Assembly: GCF_001514265.1 (NCBI RefSeq)
Contig: NZ_KQ948990.1
Location: 775,967 to 839,966, forward strand
DNA: 64,000 nucleotides
Source: Streptomyces resistomycificus
GTDB taxonomy: Bacteria > Actinomycetota > Actinomycetes > Streptomycetales > Streptomycetaceae
Direction of reading: 5' to 3'
Part shown: positions 1 to 8,748 of the stretch, one piece after another
Layout: each line of letters starts with the position of its first letter
How positions within the stretch are numbered: position 1 is the stretch's first letter
The notes under the pieces: model-generated
Databases searched by the model: none
What the model saw: the letters and a program-made list of their open reading frames with translations, nothing else
Told to the model about the DNA's origin: nothing
Translations under genes and position numbers: made by a program

Positions 1-1455
1 TCCGACGACCGGTACTTCGTCTTCTTCAACCAGCCGAAGTCCCCCGAGGAATCCATTCAGCTCCTGGGCTCGCAGGCGGGCGACACGGAGGCCTTCAGGG
101 TCAGCCTCGACAAGATCCCGTCGCAGATCCAGAAGCTGTCGTTCACCGCGACGATCGACGGCGCCGGTCAGATGTCGCAGATCGCCCCCGGGTACGTCCG
201 TATCGTCGCCGGCGGTGAGGAGGTGGCCCGGTACTCCTTCGACGGTGGCGAGTTCTCGACGGAACGCGCCGTCATGCTGGGTGACTTCTACCTGAAGGAC
301 GTCTGGCGGTTCGCCGCCGTCGGGCAGGGCTTCGACGGCGGCCTCGACGCGCTGCTGAAGAACTTCGGCGGAGAGGTCGCCGAGGAAGAGCCCGCTCCGG
401 CCGCCCCCGCGCCTTCCCAGGCTCCGGCGTTCGCACCCCCGCCCCAGGCCTCCCCCGCACCCGCGCCGGCGCCCGGCTTCGCAGCCCCCGCGCCGGCCCC
501 CGCCCCCGCGGCCCCGTCCGTCCACACCGCGCCCACGATCGTCGGCACCACTCCGCCCGGCGGAGTCGGCACCCCGCCCGGAGTCCCGCCGCAGGCGCCC
601 GCGCCGACCAGCCCGCAGATGTTCACGCCCCCCGGTGCGCCAGCCGGCCAGTTCGCGCCCCCCGGTGCGCCAGCCGGCCAGTTCACGCCCCCCGGGGCCC
701 CCGCGGGCCAGTTCGCCCCTCCGGGTGCGCCCGCGGCCTTCCCGGGCCAGGCCCAGCCCTTCGCCGGGGCCACGGCGCTCGCGCCCGTGCCCCCGGAGGC
801 GAACGTCCGTGTCGTTCTGACGAAGTACGCGGAAGCCCCCGTAGGGGACCGCTGGACGGAGCAGAACCCGCAGCTGGTGCGGGCCACCCTCACCAAGGGC
901 GCCGCCATCCTCGCCAAGCAGGGCAGCATGGTCGCCTACCAGGGCGACATCGACTTCGCCCACAAGGGGTCCGGTCTGCTCGGCAAGCTCACCGGGGCGC
1001 TCACCGGCCAGGGCATGTCCCTCATGCGCTGCGCGGGTGACGGCGAGGTGTTCCTCGCCGACGAGGCCAGCCGGGTGTTCGTCATCCGCCTCCAGGGGGA
1101 GCAGCTCTACACCAGCGCCCAGGGCGTGCTCGCCTTCGACGAGGCCCTGGACACCGAGGTACGCCGCATCGAGGGCGCGGGTCTGCCGGGCGGCGGCCTG
1201 TTCAGCATGCTCTTCTCGGGCACCGGAGCGGTCGCCGTGAAGACACGCGGCGTGCCGGTCGTCATCCCCGTGGGCCCGGCCACCTATGTCGACGGGAACG
1301 CCGTCATCGCCTGGTCCGCCGGTGCGCAGGCCGTCACCACGACCGCGCTCAGGTTGCGCCGCTCCGGGTACTCCCGGCAGACCTCGGAGGCCGTGAACCT
1401 CCAGTTCCGCGGCGCACCCGGCAACTTCGTCGTCGTACAGCCCTTCGAGGTGTGA
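1..1455 (+). CDS. TerD-domain / AIM24-domain fusion protein, 5' end outside the window
   Basis: The reading frame is open from base 1, so the true start lies upstream; the first in-window ATG (172) falls inside a domain. The N-terminal part is the end of a TerD domain (tellurite-resistance/stress family, Ca2+-binding; seen as GDFYLKDVWRFAAVGQGF followed by GGLDALLKNFGGEV). A Pro/Ala-rich linker of about 130 residues follows, including four PPGAPAGQF-type decapeptides. The C-terminal 200 residues are an AIM24 domain (TRAP-like fold; KGAAILAKQGSMVAYQGDI, then LMRCAGDGEVFLAD). The gene overlaps the next AIM24 gene by GTGA and is probably translationally coupled to it. The role is unknown; TerD proteins are linked to envelope stress and calcium. 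The domain calls are solid, the function is not. Confidence 0.85.
   Translation, partial: SDDRYFVFFNQPKSPEESIQLLGSQAGDTEAFRVSLDKIPSQIQKLSFTATIDGAGQMSQIAPGYVRIVAGGEEVARYSFDGGEFSTERAVMLGDFYLKDVWRFAAVGQGFDGGLDALLKNFGGEVAEEEPAPAAPAPSQAPAFAPPPQASPAPAPAPGFAAPAPAPAPAAPSVHTAPTIVGTTPPGGVGTPPGVPPQAPAPTSPQMFTPPGAPAGQFAPPGAPAGQFTPPGAPAGQFAPPGAPAAFPGQAQPFAGATALAPVPPEANVRVVLTKYAEAPVGDRWTEQNPQLVRATLTKGAAILAKQGSMVAYQGDIDFAHKGSGLLGKLTGALTGQGMSLMRCAGDGEVFLADEASRVFVIRLQGEQLYTSAQGVLAFDEALDTEVRRIEGAGLPGGGLFSMLFSGTGAVAVKTRGVPVVIPVGPATYVDGNAVIAWSAGAQAVTTTALRLRRSGYSRQTSEAVNLQFRGAPGNFVVVQPFEV
631..738 (+). repeat. 30-bp in-frame tandem repeat coding a Pro/Gly/Gln linker
   Basis: Three 30-bp units start at 631, 661 and 691, with a shorter fourth from 721. 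They encode PPGAPAGQF(A/T) repeats in the linker of the TerD-AIM24 protein. The first two copies are nearly identical in DNA, which suggests recent slippage or unequal exchange and predicts length variation between strains. Confidence 0.85.
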
Positions 1456-2138
1456 GGTTCATGGACACCCAGACACTCAGCGCGCACCGCGCCGTTTCGA
1501 CCGGCGTCCGGATGAGCGTGCACAGCTCCAAGACGCTCAAGGTCACCATGGCCACCGGCCACGACCTGCTGGCCAAGGCCGGCTCGATGATCGCGTACGA
1601 CGGTTATGTGCAGTTCGACGGGGCACCCGCCAGCCTGCGCCGTTCGGCGGAGGAGATGGTCAGCGGTGAGGGCGGCAGGCTGATGCTCTGCCGCGGTGAC
1701 GGCGACCTCTACCTCGCCGACTACGGCGGCGACGTCCTCGTCCTCCACCTGAACGGGGAGGCCCTCTCCGTCAACGGTGCCACGCTGCTGGCCTGCGACG
1801 CCTCACTGGAGCTCACCATCGAGCCGGTCAAGGGTCTCGCCAAGCTGTCCGGCTCGGGCCTGACCAACCTCGTCATCCGGGGCACGGGCTGGGTCGCGCT
1901 GGTCAGCCGGGGCATTCCGATGGCCCTGGACTGCGCCGAACGGGAGACCTACGTCGACCCGGACGCGCTCATCGCCTGGACCACCGGCATGGACATGAAG
2001 GCCCGGCGCACGGTCAAGGCGAGCGCCCTCATCGGCCGGGGCAGCGGCGAGGCCTTCCAGATCGGCTTCAAGGGCCAGGGCTTCGTGGTCGTCCAGCCCA
2101 GCGAGGACACCGGCGACCGATTCAAGATCCGGGGCTGA
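1452..2138 (+). CDS. AIM24 family protein (second of three)
   Basis: An AIM24 (TRAP-like) protein of about 228 residues. GTG at 1452 overlaps the upstream TGA, and an in-frame ATG at 1461 is an alternative. The diagnostic core is visible: a KAGSMIAYDGYVQF strand, LMLCRGDGDLYLADYG, then two Gly-rich strand repeats (LSGSGLTNLVIRGTGWVAL) and a C-terminal FKGQGFVVVQPS. It is a paralogue of its two neighbours and is in an apparent operon with them. Bacterial AIM24 proteins have no settled biochemical role; the yeast member is a mitochondrial inner-membrane organising factor. Confidence 0.8.
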   Translation: MRFMDTQTLSAHRAVSTGVRMSVHSSKTLKVTMATGHDLLAKAGSMIAYDGYVQFDGAPASLRRSAEEMVSGEGGRLMLCRGDGDLYLADYGGDVLVLHLNGEALSVNGATLLACDASLELTIEPVKGLAKLSGSGLTNLVIRGTGWVALVSRGIPMALDCAERETYVDPDALIAWTTGMDMKARRTVKASALIGRGSGEAFQIGFKGQGFVVVQPSEDTGDRFKIRG

Positions 2139-2157
2139 AGGGAGCACCACGCACATC

Positions 2158-2895
2158 ATGCACAGCACACTCTTCGCACACGTCCCGGTGGAGTCCACCG
2201 GCCGCTACACCCTGCAGAACCCACAGCTCCTCAAGACCGACGTCACCCAGGGCAGCAGCGCAGTGCTGGCCCGGCAGGGCGCGATGGTGGCCTTCGAGGG
2301 GCAGGTGGAGTTCGACAGCCAGTACCGTAACCGCAGCTGGCGCAACGTCGAGCGGATGACCGGCGAGCGCCTGGAACTCATGCGCTGCAAGGGCAACGGC
2401 ATCGTCTACCTCGCCAACCTCGCCCAGCACCTGCACATCATGGAGGTCGGCCGCGGCCTGACCGTCGACAGTTCCTACGTCCTCGCCTTCGACGGCTCTC
2501 TCGGCCTCGGCATCGTGGCGGTCGACAGTGCGGTGGAGATCGCCTCGGCGGGCGCCTACAACCTGGAGCTGTCCGGATCCGGGCAGGTCGTCCTCATGAC
2601 CTCGGGCGAGCCGCTGGTGATGGAGGTGACCCCGGAGAAGAACGTCTGCTGCGACGCGGACGCGGTCGTCGCCTGGTCCACGTCCCTGCGGACCCAGCTC
2701 CAGGCACCGACCTCCACGTCCGCCGTGTGGCGACGCAGGGGCTCCACCGGCGAGGGCTGGGAGATGCAGTTCTCCGGCACTGGGCACGTCCTGGTGCAGC
2801 CCAGTGAGCTGCTGCCGCCCCAGCACCTGCGCAACTCCGGGATGCTCGGCCAGTTCGGCATGCGGGGGAACTCCCTCGGAGGCAGCAACGCCTGA
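2158..2895 (+). CDS. AIM24 family protein (third of three)
   Basis: A 245-residue AIM24 protein starting 19 bp after the previous stop. It shows the same fold signature: ARQGAMVAFEGQVEFDSQ, LMRCKGNGIVYLANL, LSGSGQVVLMTSG and FSGTGHVLVQPSEL. The start ATG 2158 follows a purine-rich AAGGGAG. It is the last gene of the TerD/AIM24 operon, which ends at the strong hairpin at 2987-3020. Between 2896 and 2986 lies a short imperfect direct repeat around GGGCGCGAGAAGGCCCT. Confidence 0.8.
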   Translation: MHSTLFAHVPVESTGRYTLQNPQLLKTDVTQGSSAVLARQGAMVAFEGQVEFDSQYRNRSWRNVERMTGERLELMRCKGNGIVYLANLAQHLHIMEVGRGLTVDSSYVLAFDGSLGLGIVAVDSAVEIASAGAYNLELSGSGQVVLMTSGEPLVMEVTPEKNVCCDADAVVAWSTSLRTQLQAPTSTSAVWRRRGSTGEGWEMQFSGTGHVLVQPSELLPPQHLRNSGMLGQFGMRGNSLGGSNA

Positions 2896-2986
2896 GCCGT
2901 CCGACGCCGTCGGGCGGGCGCGAGAAGGCCCTACGGCATCGTCGGGGGGCGCGAGAAGGCCCTCCGGCGTCGTCGCCCAGGCAGAC

Positions 2987-3020
2987 GTAAGGGGCGCCCG
3001 CCATCGCGGGCGCCCCTTAC
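2987..3020. terminator. Bidirectional terminator hairpin between convergent genes
   Basis: A perfect 14-bp stem (2987-3000 with 3007-3020, left arm GTAAGGGGCGCCCG) with a 6-nt loop. It lies between the AIM24 operon on the plus strand and the Nudix gene on the minus strand. There is no T-tract, as is common in Streptomyces terminators. Confidence 0.85.
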
Positions 3021-3042
3021 GCACTCCTCCGGGAAGCCGCCT

Positions 3043-3564
3043 CTAGAGCCGCTCCCGGGTCGCTTGCAGCAGTCGCAGGACCGACTCGTCCGCCACTGCC
3101 GCCACCTCGTCGTATCCGAACCAGCGCAGGTCGAGCGACTCGTCGCTGATCGCGTGGGCCGCGCCGGGCGGGGCCACCACCGCGTACTGGACGTCGAAGT
3201 GCCAGTGGCACGGCGGCGGGATCGGATGCCGGTCCAGGCGCACCGGGCCGCCCGGAAGCAGCGTCAGCCCCTCGACACCGGACTCCTCCGTCGCCTCCCG
3301 CAGGGCCGCCGTCTCCAGCGAGGCGTCCTGTGGCTCGCAGTGACCACCCATCTGGAGCCACATGCGCAGCTTCTTGTGGAGCGTGAGCAGTACCCGCCCG
3401 TGCTCCGGATCGATCACCAGAGCGCTCGCCGTGAGATGACCGGACCCACACGCCTTCCACATGCCGTCCGGGTGGGCGGCGAGGTGGTCGAGGTAGGCCT
3501 GGCGCAGCTCTCGCTGGCCCTCGTACTCCTTGAGCACGAGGACCGCGTCGTCGTGCAGGCTCAC
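3043..3564 (-). CDS. Nudix hydrolase
   Basis: A 173-residue protein starting at GTG 3564, overlapping the stop of the upstream gene by GTGA. The Nudix box is clear: GGHCEPQDASLETAALREATEESG, matching GX5EX7REUXEEXGU with a slightly longer spacer. The family hydrolyses nucleoside diphosphates linked to another moiety, with Mg2+ bound by the REATEE glutamates. HWHFDVQYAVVAP after the box is typical of the mRNA-decapping/NDP-sugar-like branch, but the substrate cannot be assigned. It is translationally coupled to the DUF2342 gene. Confidence 0.85.
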   Translation of the reverse strand: MSLHDDAVLVLKEYEGQRELRQAYLDHLAAHPDGMWKACGSGHLTASALVIDPEHGRVLLTLHKKLRMWLQMGGHCEPQDASLETAALREATEESGVEGLTLLPGGPVRLDRHPIPPPCHWHFDVQYAVVAPPGAAHAISDESLDLRWFGYDEVAAVADESVLRLLQATRERL

Positions 3565-5033
3565 TCGGTGTCGTCGCCCTTCTCGGGGTCGGACGTCTTC
3601 GGGTCGGACGCCTTCGGGTCGCCCTTCTCGGGGTCGGACTTCTTGAGGTCGGGCTTGCCCGCCGCCTCGCCGAGCATCTTGTCCAGCTCGGAGAAGTCCA
3701 GCTGCTCGCGGTGCACGAAACCGTCCGGGTCGTCCAGGTCGGAGGCCGTCGGCAGCATGTCCGGGTGGGCCCACAGGGCGTCCCGGCCGTCGACACCGCG
3801 CGCGTCGGTGAGCGAGGCCCACAGACGGGAGGCGTCCCGCAGGCGGCGCGGGCGCAGCTCCAGACCGATCAGCGTGGCGAACGTCTGCTCGGCGGGACCG
3901 CCCGAGGCGCGGCGGCGGCGCAGCGTCTCGCGCAGTGCGTCCGCGGACGACAGACGCGGCTTGGCAGCCGCGTGCACCACCGCGTCCACCCAGCCTTCGA
4001 CGAGTGCCAGGGCCGTCTCCAGACGGGCCAGAGCAGCCTTCTGCTCGGGCGTGTCCTCCGGCTGGAACATGCCCTGCTGAAGGGCGTCCTGCAGCTGCTC
4101 GGGGTTCTGCGGGTCGAACTGGCCGACCACGTCCTCGAGCTTGGCGGTGTCGACCTTGATCCCGCGCGCGTAGCCGTCGACCGCGCCGTACAGGTGCGAG
4201 CGCAGCCACGGCACGTGCGCGAACAGGCGCTGGTGGGCGGCCTCGCGCAGGGCGAGATACAGCCGCACCTCCTCCTTCGACACGCCGAGGTCCCTGCCGA
4301 ACGCGTCCATGTTCACCGGCAGCAGCGCGGCCTTGCCGGCCGGGCCGAGCGGCAGGCCGATGTCGGTGGAACCGACGACCTCGCCCGCGAGCACGCCGAC
4401 GGCCTGCCCGATCTGCGTGCCGAACATGGCACCGCCCATCGAGCGCATCATGCCGATCAGCGGGCCGGCCATGGCCTGCATCTCCTCCGGCAGGACATCG
4501 CCCATGGCCGCGCCGACCCGCTCGGCGACCGGGTCCACGAGCTCCTTCCAGGCGGGCAGGGTCGCCTCGACCCACTCCGCGCGGCTCCACGCCACCGCGG
4601 AGCCCGCGCCGGACGGCAGGGACGTGGCGTCGTCCAGCCAGAGGTCGGCGAGCCGGACGGCCTCCTCGACGGAGCTGCGCTCGGCGGGGCCGACGCTCGC
4701 GTCCTTGGTGCCGTCCGCCGTGCCCTGGGAGACCGTCTGGCGGGCGATCTGCTTGGCCATGTCCCAGTTCACCGGACCGCCCTCGTACGAGAGCATCTGG
4801 CCCAGCTGCTGGAAGGCGGCGCCCAGGTCGGTGGGGTTCAGGGAACCGAACATGGCAGCGAGCGGGTTGTCGGCGCCGGGGCCACCGAAGCCACCGGCTC
4901 CGGGCAGCCCGCCGAAACCGAACGGGTTGGCCGGGCCCTGACCACCACCGCTCTGCTGGTCCTTCTTCTTGCCCTCGTCGCCGTCGTCCGGCTCCTCCGG
5001 CGGAAGGCCGAATCCGAATGGGGTGTCACTCAC
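3561..5033 (-). CDS. Zinc-dependent metalloprotease-like protein (DUF2342 / TIGR03624 family)
   Basis: A 490-residue protein from GTG 5033 (VSDTPFGFGLPPE), preceded by GAGGAA. The Gly/Phe-rich N-terminus (residues 1-60), the MASG-like middle and the helical motif REAAHQRLFAHVPWL match the actinobacterial putative hydrolase/zincin family, where E-x2-H in the last motif is the proposed metal site. The C-terminal 30 residues are a charged DPEKGDPK-type repeat. No protease activity has been proven for the family. The divergent gene at 5226 shares the intergenic promoter region. Confidence 0.8.
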   Translation of the reverse strand: MSDTPFGFGLPPEEPDDGDEGKKKDQQSGGGQGPANPFGFGGLPGAGGFGGPGADNPLAAMFGSLNPTDLGAAFQQLGQMLSYEGGPVNWDMAKQIARQTVSQGTADGTKDASVGPAERSSVEEAVRLADLWLDDATSLPSGAGSAVAWSRAEWVEATLPAWKELVDPVAERVGAAMGDVLPEEMQAMAGPLIGMMRSMGGAMFGTQIGQAVGVLAGEVVGSTDIGLPLGPAGKAALLPVNMDAFGRDLGVSKEEVRLYLALREAAHQRLFAHVPWLRSHLYGAVDGYARGIKVDTAKLEDVVGQFDPQNPEQLQDALQQGMFQPEDTPEQKAALARLETALALVEGWVDAVVHAAAKPRLSSADALRETLRRRRASGGPAEQTFATLIGLELRPRRLRDASRLWASLTDARGVDGRDALWAHPDMLPTASDLDDPDGFVHREQLDFSELDKMLGEAAGKPDLKKSDPEKGDPKASDPKTSDPEKGDDTE

Positions 5034-5225
5034 GGGATTCCTCGGCTGGTAAGGCCGCCGGTTGTCTCCGACGGCGCGACTGCCCGATAACACCACCCAG
5101 CGTAGACACCATGGGCGGTTCGGGCCTCGGTGCTTCGCCGACTCGCGGCCTGCGGCAGGATGGATGCCACCTGGTACGTACGCGTCACTAGCGTTCGTAC
5201 TGAAGACAACCGCTGGAGACGCCCG

Positions 5226-6338
5226 GTGAGTTCCCCAGATCCGCAGGTTCGCGCAGCGCGAAACCACTCAACCACGCCCGGAGTGCGCGGGCCCGTCGTC
5301 GCGGTCACCGGTGCCGCGTCCGGCGTCGGCGCGATGCTCACCGAGCGGCTCGCCGCGTCGGACGAGATCAAGCAGGTCATCGCCATCGACGAGCGGCGCG
5401 GCGAGTGCGCTGCGGCCCAGTGGCACATCCTGGACGTACGGGATCCGGCCATCGCGGAGAAGCTGCGCGGGGCCGACGTGGTGGTCCATCTGGCCCTCGA
5501 CCTCGATCTGGAGACCGACGGAGCCGCCCGAACGGCCTACAACGTCCGGGGGACCCAGACCGTCCTGACGGCTGCCGCGGCGGCCGGGGTGCACCGGGTC
5601 GTGCTCTGCACGTCGGCCATGGTCTACGGCGCCCTGCCGGACAACGAGCTGCCCCTCTCCGAGGACGCGGAGCTGCGGGCCACCGCCGAGGCGACCGGGG
5701 TCGGGGACCTGCTGGAGATCGAGCGGCTCGCGCGGCGTGCCCCCCGGGCGCACCCGGGGCTCAACGTCACCGTGGTCCGGCCGGCGGTGCTGGTGGGGGA
5801 GACGGACACCGCGCTGACCAGGTACTTCGAGTCACCTCGGCTGCTGGTCGTGGCCGGCTCACGGCCCGCCTGGCAGTTCTGCCATGTCGAGGATCTGTGC
5901 AGCGCTCTGGAGTACGCCGTCCTGGAGAAGGTCGAGGGTGAGCTCGCCGTCGGGTGCGACGGATGGCTGGAGCAGGAGGAGGTCGAGGAGCTCAGCGGGA
6001 TCCGCCGCATGGAGCTGCCCTCCACCGTCGCCCTGGGGGCCGCCGCGAGGCTGCACCGGATCGGACTGACGCCGTCTCCGGCGGGTGATCTGGCCTACAC
6101 GATGTACCCCTGGGTGGTGAGCGGCAGCCGGCTGCACGACGCGGGCTGGCGCCCGCAGTGGACCAACGAGGAGGTGCTCGCGGAGCTGCTGGACGAGGTC
6201 TCCGGGAGGCACACCGTGGCCGGGCGGCGGCTGGGCCGAAAGGACGCGACCGCGGCGGGTGCCGCGGGCGCGACGGTGGCTCTGCTCGGTGCGGCGGCGG
6301 TGGTACGGCGGGCTCGGAAGGCCAGGCGCCGTATCTGA
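5226..6338 (+). CDS. NAD-dependent epimerase/dehydratase (extended SDR) family protein
   Basis: A 370-residue protein with GTG start at 5226, 5-7 bp after GGAG. The Rossmann start reads VVAVTGAASGVGAMLTERL, with the acidic IAIDERR after strand 2 favouring NAD. WHILDVRD, a TSAMVYG serine segment and FCHVEDLCSALEYAV follow. The usual YxxxK is not obvious (the corresponding region is ...LEIERLARRA...), so catalysis may be altered. A hydrophobic Ala/Gly stretch (GAAGATVALLGAAAVVRR) at the C-terminus could anchor it to the membrane. The family assignment is firm; the substrate is unknown. Confidence 0.8.
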   Translation: MSSPDPQVRAARNHSTTPGVRGPVVAVTGAASGVGAMLTERLAASDEIKQVIAIDERRGECAAAQWHILDVRDPAIAEKLRGADVVVHLALDLDLETDGAARTAYNVRGTQTVLTAAAAAGVHRVVLCTSAMVYGALPDNELPLSEDAELRATAEATGVGDLLEIERLARRAPRAHPGLNVTVVRPAVLVGETDTALTRYFESPRLLVVAGSRPAWQFCHVEDLCSALEYAVLEKVEGELAVGCDGWLEQEEVEELSGIRRMELPSTVALGAAARLHRIGLTPSPAGDLAYTMYPWVVSGSRLHDAGWRPQWTNEEVLAELLDEVSGRHTVAGRRLGRKDATAAGAAGATVALLGAAAVVRRARKARRRI

Positions 6339-6510
6339 GGGCGGACGGTGGGCGTGTCGCGCGGCGGCGGGACCGGCGCCGCCCTGCGCCGGGGCAGGCC
6401 GGAGGCGTTCGTGCAGCCCTTCCGTCAGTCAATGGGCGCCTCCTGCGCCCGTGTGCGGACGGCTACGCCCGTGTGTGACGGCTGCGACGGCGCCCGCTGG
6501 TGCCGCCCGG

Positions 6511-6743
6511 GCGGCACGACCGCCCACAGCCGTGCGGTGCCCGGCACGCGGGCGCCCGAGCGGCACAACGGCCCGCCCGCAGCCGGGTGGCGCCCGGCCC
6601 GAGCGGCACGACCGCCCACGGCCATGCGGTGCCCGGCACGCGGGCGCCCGTGCGGCAAGACGGCCCGCCCGCAGCCGGATGGTGCCCGGCCCGTGCGGCA
6701 CGCCCGTCCGCCCGCAGCCGGATGGTGCCCGGCACGCGGCCTG
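6511..6743. repeat. 92-bp minisatellite in a 488-bp intergenic region
   Basis: Two full units (6511-6602 and 6603-6694) differ at about 8 of 92 positions. A truncated third (from 6695) copies the second half of the unit. Each unit is itself made of two related halves that begin GCGGCA(C/A) and end GCCCG. The rest of 6339-6826 shows no convincing gene; short open frames in it are a by-product of the repeat and high GC. Confidence 0.85.
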
Positions 6744-6826
6744 TAGGAGGCTCCAAGCAGCCACGCACGCGTGCCGGGCGATCACGCTATTCCCCCTGGT
6801 TCATGGCGTGCGGCACGATGGAGGGC

Positions 6827-7288
6827 ATGGCACCCACACACGACCATCCCGGTGAGCAGGCCGCGCAGGACCCGGTCAAGCTCCTCGCCATCCGTGAGAC
6901 GGCCCTCTCCCTGGACGAGGTCTTCCGGGCGGTCGGGGACGACGCCGCGGGCGGCACCGCCCTGTTCGTCGGGACCGTAAGGAACCACGACGGCGGGGCC
7001 GACGTCGACGAGCTCGGCTACTCGTGCCACCCCAGCGCCGAGGCCGAGATGCGCCGGATCGCCGAGAAGGTCGTCGCGGAGTACCCGGTGCGGGCCCTGG
7101 CGGCCGTGCACCGGGTGGGGGACCTCAAGGTCGGGGACCTGGCGGTCGTCGTCGCCGTCTCCTGTCCGCACCGGGGCGAGGCCTTCGAGGCCTGCCGGAA
7201 GCTGATCGACGACCTCAAGCACGAGGTGCCCATCTGGAAACACCAGAAGTTCTCGGACGGGACCGAGGAGTGGGTCGGCGCCTGCTGA
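6827..7288 (+). CDS. moaE: Molybdopterin synthase large (catalytic) subunit MoaE
   Basis: A 153-residue protein. Family motifs: GGTALFVGTVRNHDGG, the LGYSCHPSAEAEM segment (the usual EYEAY replaced by a Cys/His variant), VHRVGDLKVGD, VVVAVSCPHRGEAF, and KHEVPIWKHQKFSDGTEEWV with the catalytic lysines. MoaE joins with thiocarboxylated MoaD to insert the dithiolene sulfurs into cPMP, giving molybdopterin. The start is uncertain: ATG 6827 has GGAGGG almost touching it, ATG 6818 lies nine bases upstream, and a leaderless start is possible. No other moa gene is adjacent. Confidence 0.88.
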   Translation: MAPTHDHPGEQAAQDPVKLLAIRETALSLDEVFRAVGDDAAGGTALFVGTVRNHDGGADVDELGYSCHPSAEAEMRRIAEKVVAEYPVRALAAVHRVGDLKVGDLAVVVAVSCPHRGEAFEACRKLIDDLKHEVPIWKHQKFSDGTEEWVGAC

Positions 7289-7427
7289 GGCCGTCTCAGC
7301 CCCCAAGCGCTCGGTGACGGCCCTTTCCGGTTGCGTAACCGCACCCCTGGCGTGAGCGTTGTCAGTGCGGATGGTTAATCTGCTGATCAGTCAGTTGCGG
7401 TCGCTCATCGGGGTTGGGAGGACGGCA

Positions 7428-7592
7428 TGGCGGCGCTCGCCTGGTTGCTGATTCCGCTGTTGGCTGCGATCGGCGCCGGTCTCTGGGGCAGTTGGGCCCA
7501 TCGGACCAGAAGGGCCCGCGGCGACGGCCCGGAGCTCGACGGATACGCCCGTTTTCGGGCCGCCATGGAGAAGCCCCCTTCCGGCGCATGAT
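7428..7592 (+). CDS. Small conserved single-pass membrane protein, 54 aa
   Basis: A short gene from ATG 7428 with GGGAGGA 5-7 bp upstream, ending with TGA 7590-7592. One N-terminal membrane segment (LAWLLIPLLAAIGAGLWGSW, about residues 4-23) is followed by a basic cytoplasmic stretch (HRTRRARGD) and a tail with GYARFRAAMEKP. This layout recurs in small Streptomyces proteins next to moaE/ylbL. Codon use is typical (GC-rich third positions). Function unknown. Confidence 0.7.
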
Positions 7593-7644
7593 CGGGACGC
7601 GGCCCTGACGGTGCGCTGACAGACACGTCCCGTACTGTCGTGCC

Positions 7645-8739
7645 ATGCCACGCCGCACCGCGACGATGCTCGCCTCCACCCTGATGCTGATCGCGCTCCT
7701 GTGCGCGGGAGTCTTCATCACCGTGCCGTACTCGGAGATGTCACCGGGGCCGACCGTGAACACGCTCGGGGACCACGACGGCGAGCCGGTGCTGCAGATC
7801 TCCGGGCGCAAGACGTACGCGACGAGCGGGCATCTGAACATGACCACCGTCCGGGTCACCAGCGCCGACTACAAGATGAACCTCGTCGAGGCCGTGTACG
7901 GCTGGCTCGCGCACGACAACAAGGTCGTGCCGCACGACACCCTCTACCCGGACGGCAAGACCGAGCAGCAGTCCACCCAGGAGAACGCCGAGGAGTTCAG
8001 CCAGTCCCAGGAGAGCGCCAAGGTCGCCGCCCTGAAGGAGCTGGACGTCCCGGTGCGGTCCTGGGTGATCGTCTCGACCGTCGTCAAGGACTCCCCGGCC
8101 GAGGGCCGACTGCACGCCGGTGACGTGATCAAGGCCGTCGACGGTACGACGGTGAAGGAGCCCGGCGACGTCGCCGAGCTGGTGACCAAGCACAAGCCGG
8201 GTGAGGACGTCGTCTTCACGATCGTGCCCGCCAAGGAACAGGCCGCGGCCGAGAAGGAGAACCGGACGGCGACCAGAACCCAGGACGTCACCATCACCAC
8301 GAAGACCTCCGCGGACACCGGCGAGAAGCGCGCCATCGTCGGGATCTCGGCGGGCACGGACCACACGTTCCCGTTCACCGTCGACATCAAGCTGGCCGAC
8401 GTCGGCGGGCCGAGCGCCGGCCTCATGTTCGCGCTGGGCATCTACGACAAGCTCACCCCGGGCAGCCTCACCGGCGGCAAGTTCGTCGCCGGCACCGGGA
8501 CGATCGACGACGACGGCAAGGTCGGCCCGATCGGCGGCATCGAGATGAAGACGGTCGGCGCGCGCAGCAAGGGCGCCCAGTACTTCCTCACGCCCGCCGA
8601 CAACTGCGCGGCCGCCGCGAGCGACGCCCCCGAGGGGCTCACCCTGGTCAAGGTGAAGACCATCGACGACGCTCTGGGCGCCCTCAAGGACATCCGCTCC
8701 GGCGACACCGCCGACCTGCCGCAGTGCACGACGAAGTAG
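7645..8739 (+). CDS. Membrane-anchored PDZ/Lon-type (S16) serine protease, YlbL family
   Basis: 364 residues. An N-terminal membrane anchor (about residues 8-27, ending in FITVPY) is followed by the family's SPGPTVNTLG segment and a PDZ domain (about 130-200, DSPAEGRLHAGDVIKAVDG). The C-terminal S16 Lon-type domain has the catalytic serine in GGPSAGL (about residue 257) and the lysine in GIEMKTVGA (about 302). The protease domain would face outside. YlbL in Bacillus helps clear the division inhibitor YneA; the Streptomyces substrate is unknown. It ends 9 bp from the convergent gene at 8749. Confidence 0.9.
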   Translation: MPRRTATMLASTLMLIALLCAGVFITVPYSEMSPGPTVNTLGDHDGEPVLQISGRKTYATSGHLNMTTVRVTSADYKMNLVEAVYGWLAHDNKVVPHDTLYPDGKTEQQSTQENAEEFSQSQESAKVAALKELDVPVRSWVIVSTVVKDSPAEGRLHAGDVIKAVDGTTVKEPGDVAELVTKHKPGEDVVFTIVPAKEQAAAEKENRTATRTQDVTITTKTSADTGEKRAIVGISAGTDHTFPFTVDIKLADVGGPSAGLMFALGIYDKLTPGSLTGGKFVAGTGTIDDDGKVGPIGGIEMKTVGARSKGAQYFLTPADNCAAAASDAPEGLTLVKVKTIDDALGALKDIRSGDTADLPQCTTK

Positions 8740-8748
8740 CCCGGCGGG

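Noticed and set aside
6339..6826. Several overlapping open frames in the gap before moaE
   Set aside because: All are Ala/Arg/Pro/Gly-rich readings of the 92-bp repeat; none has a credible ribosome site.
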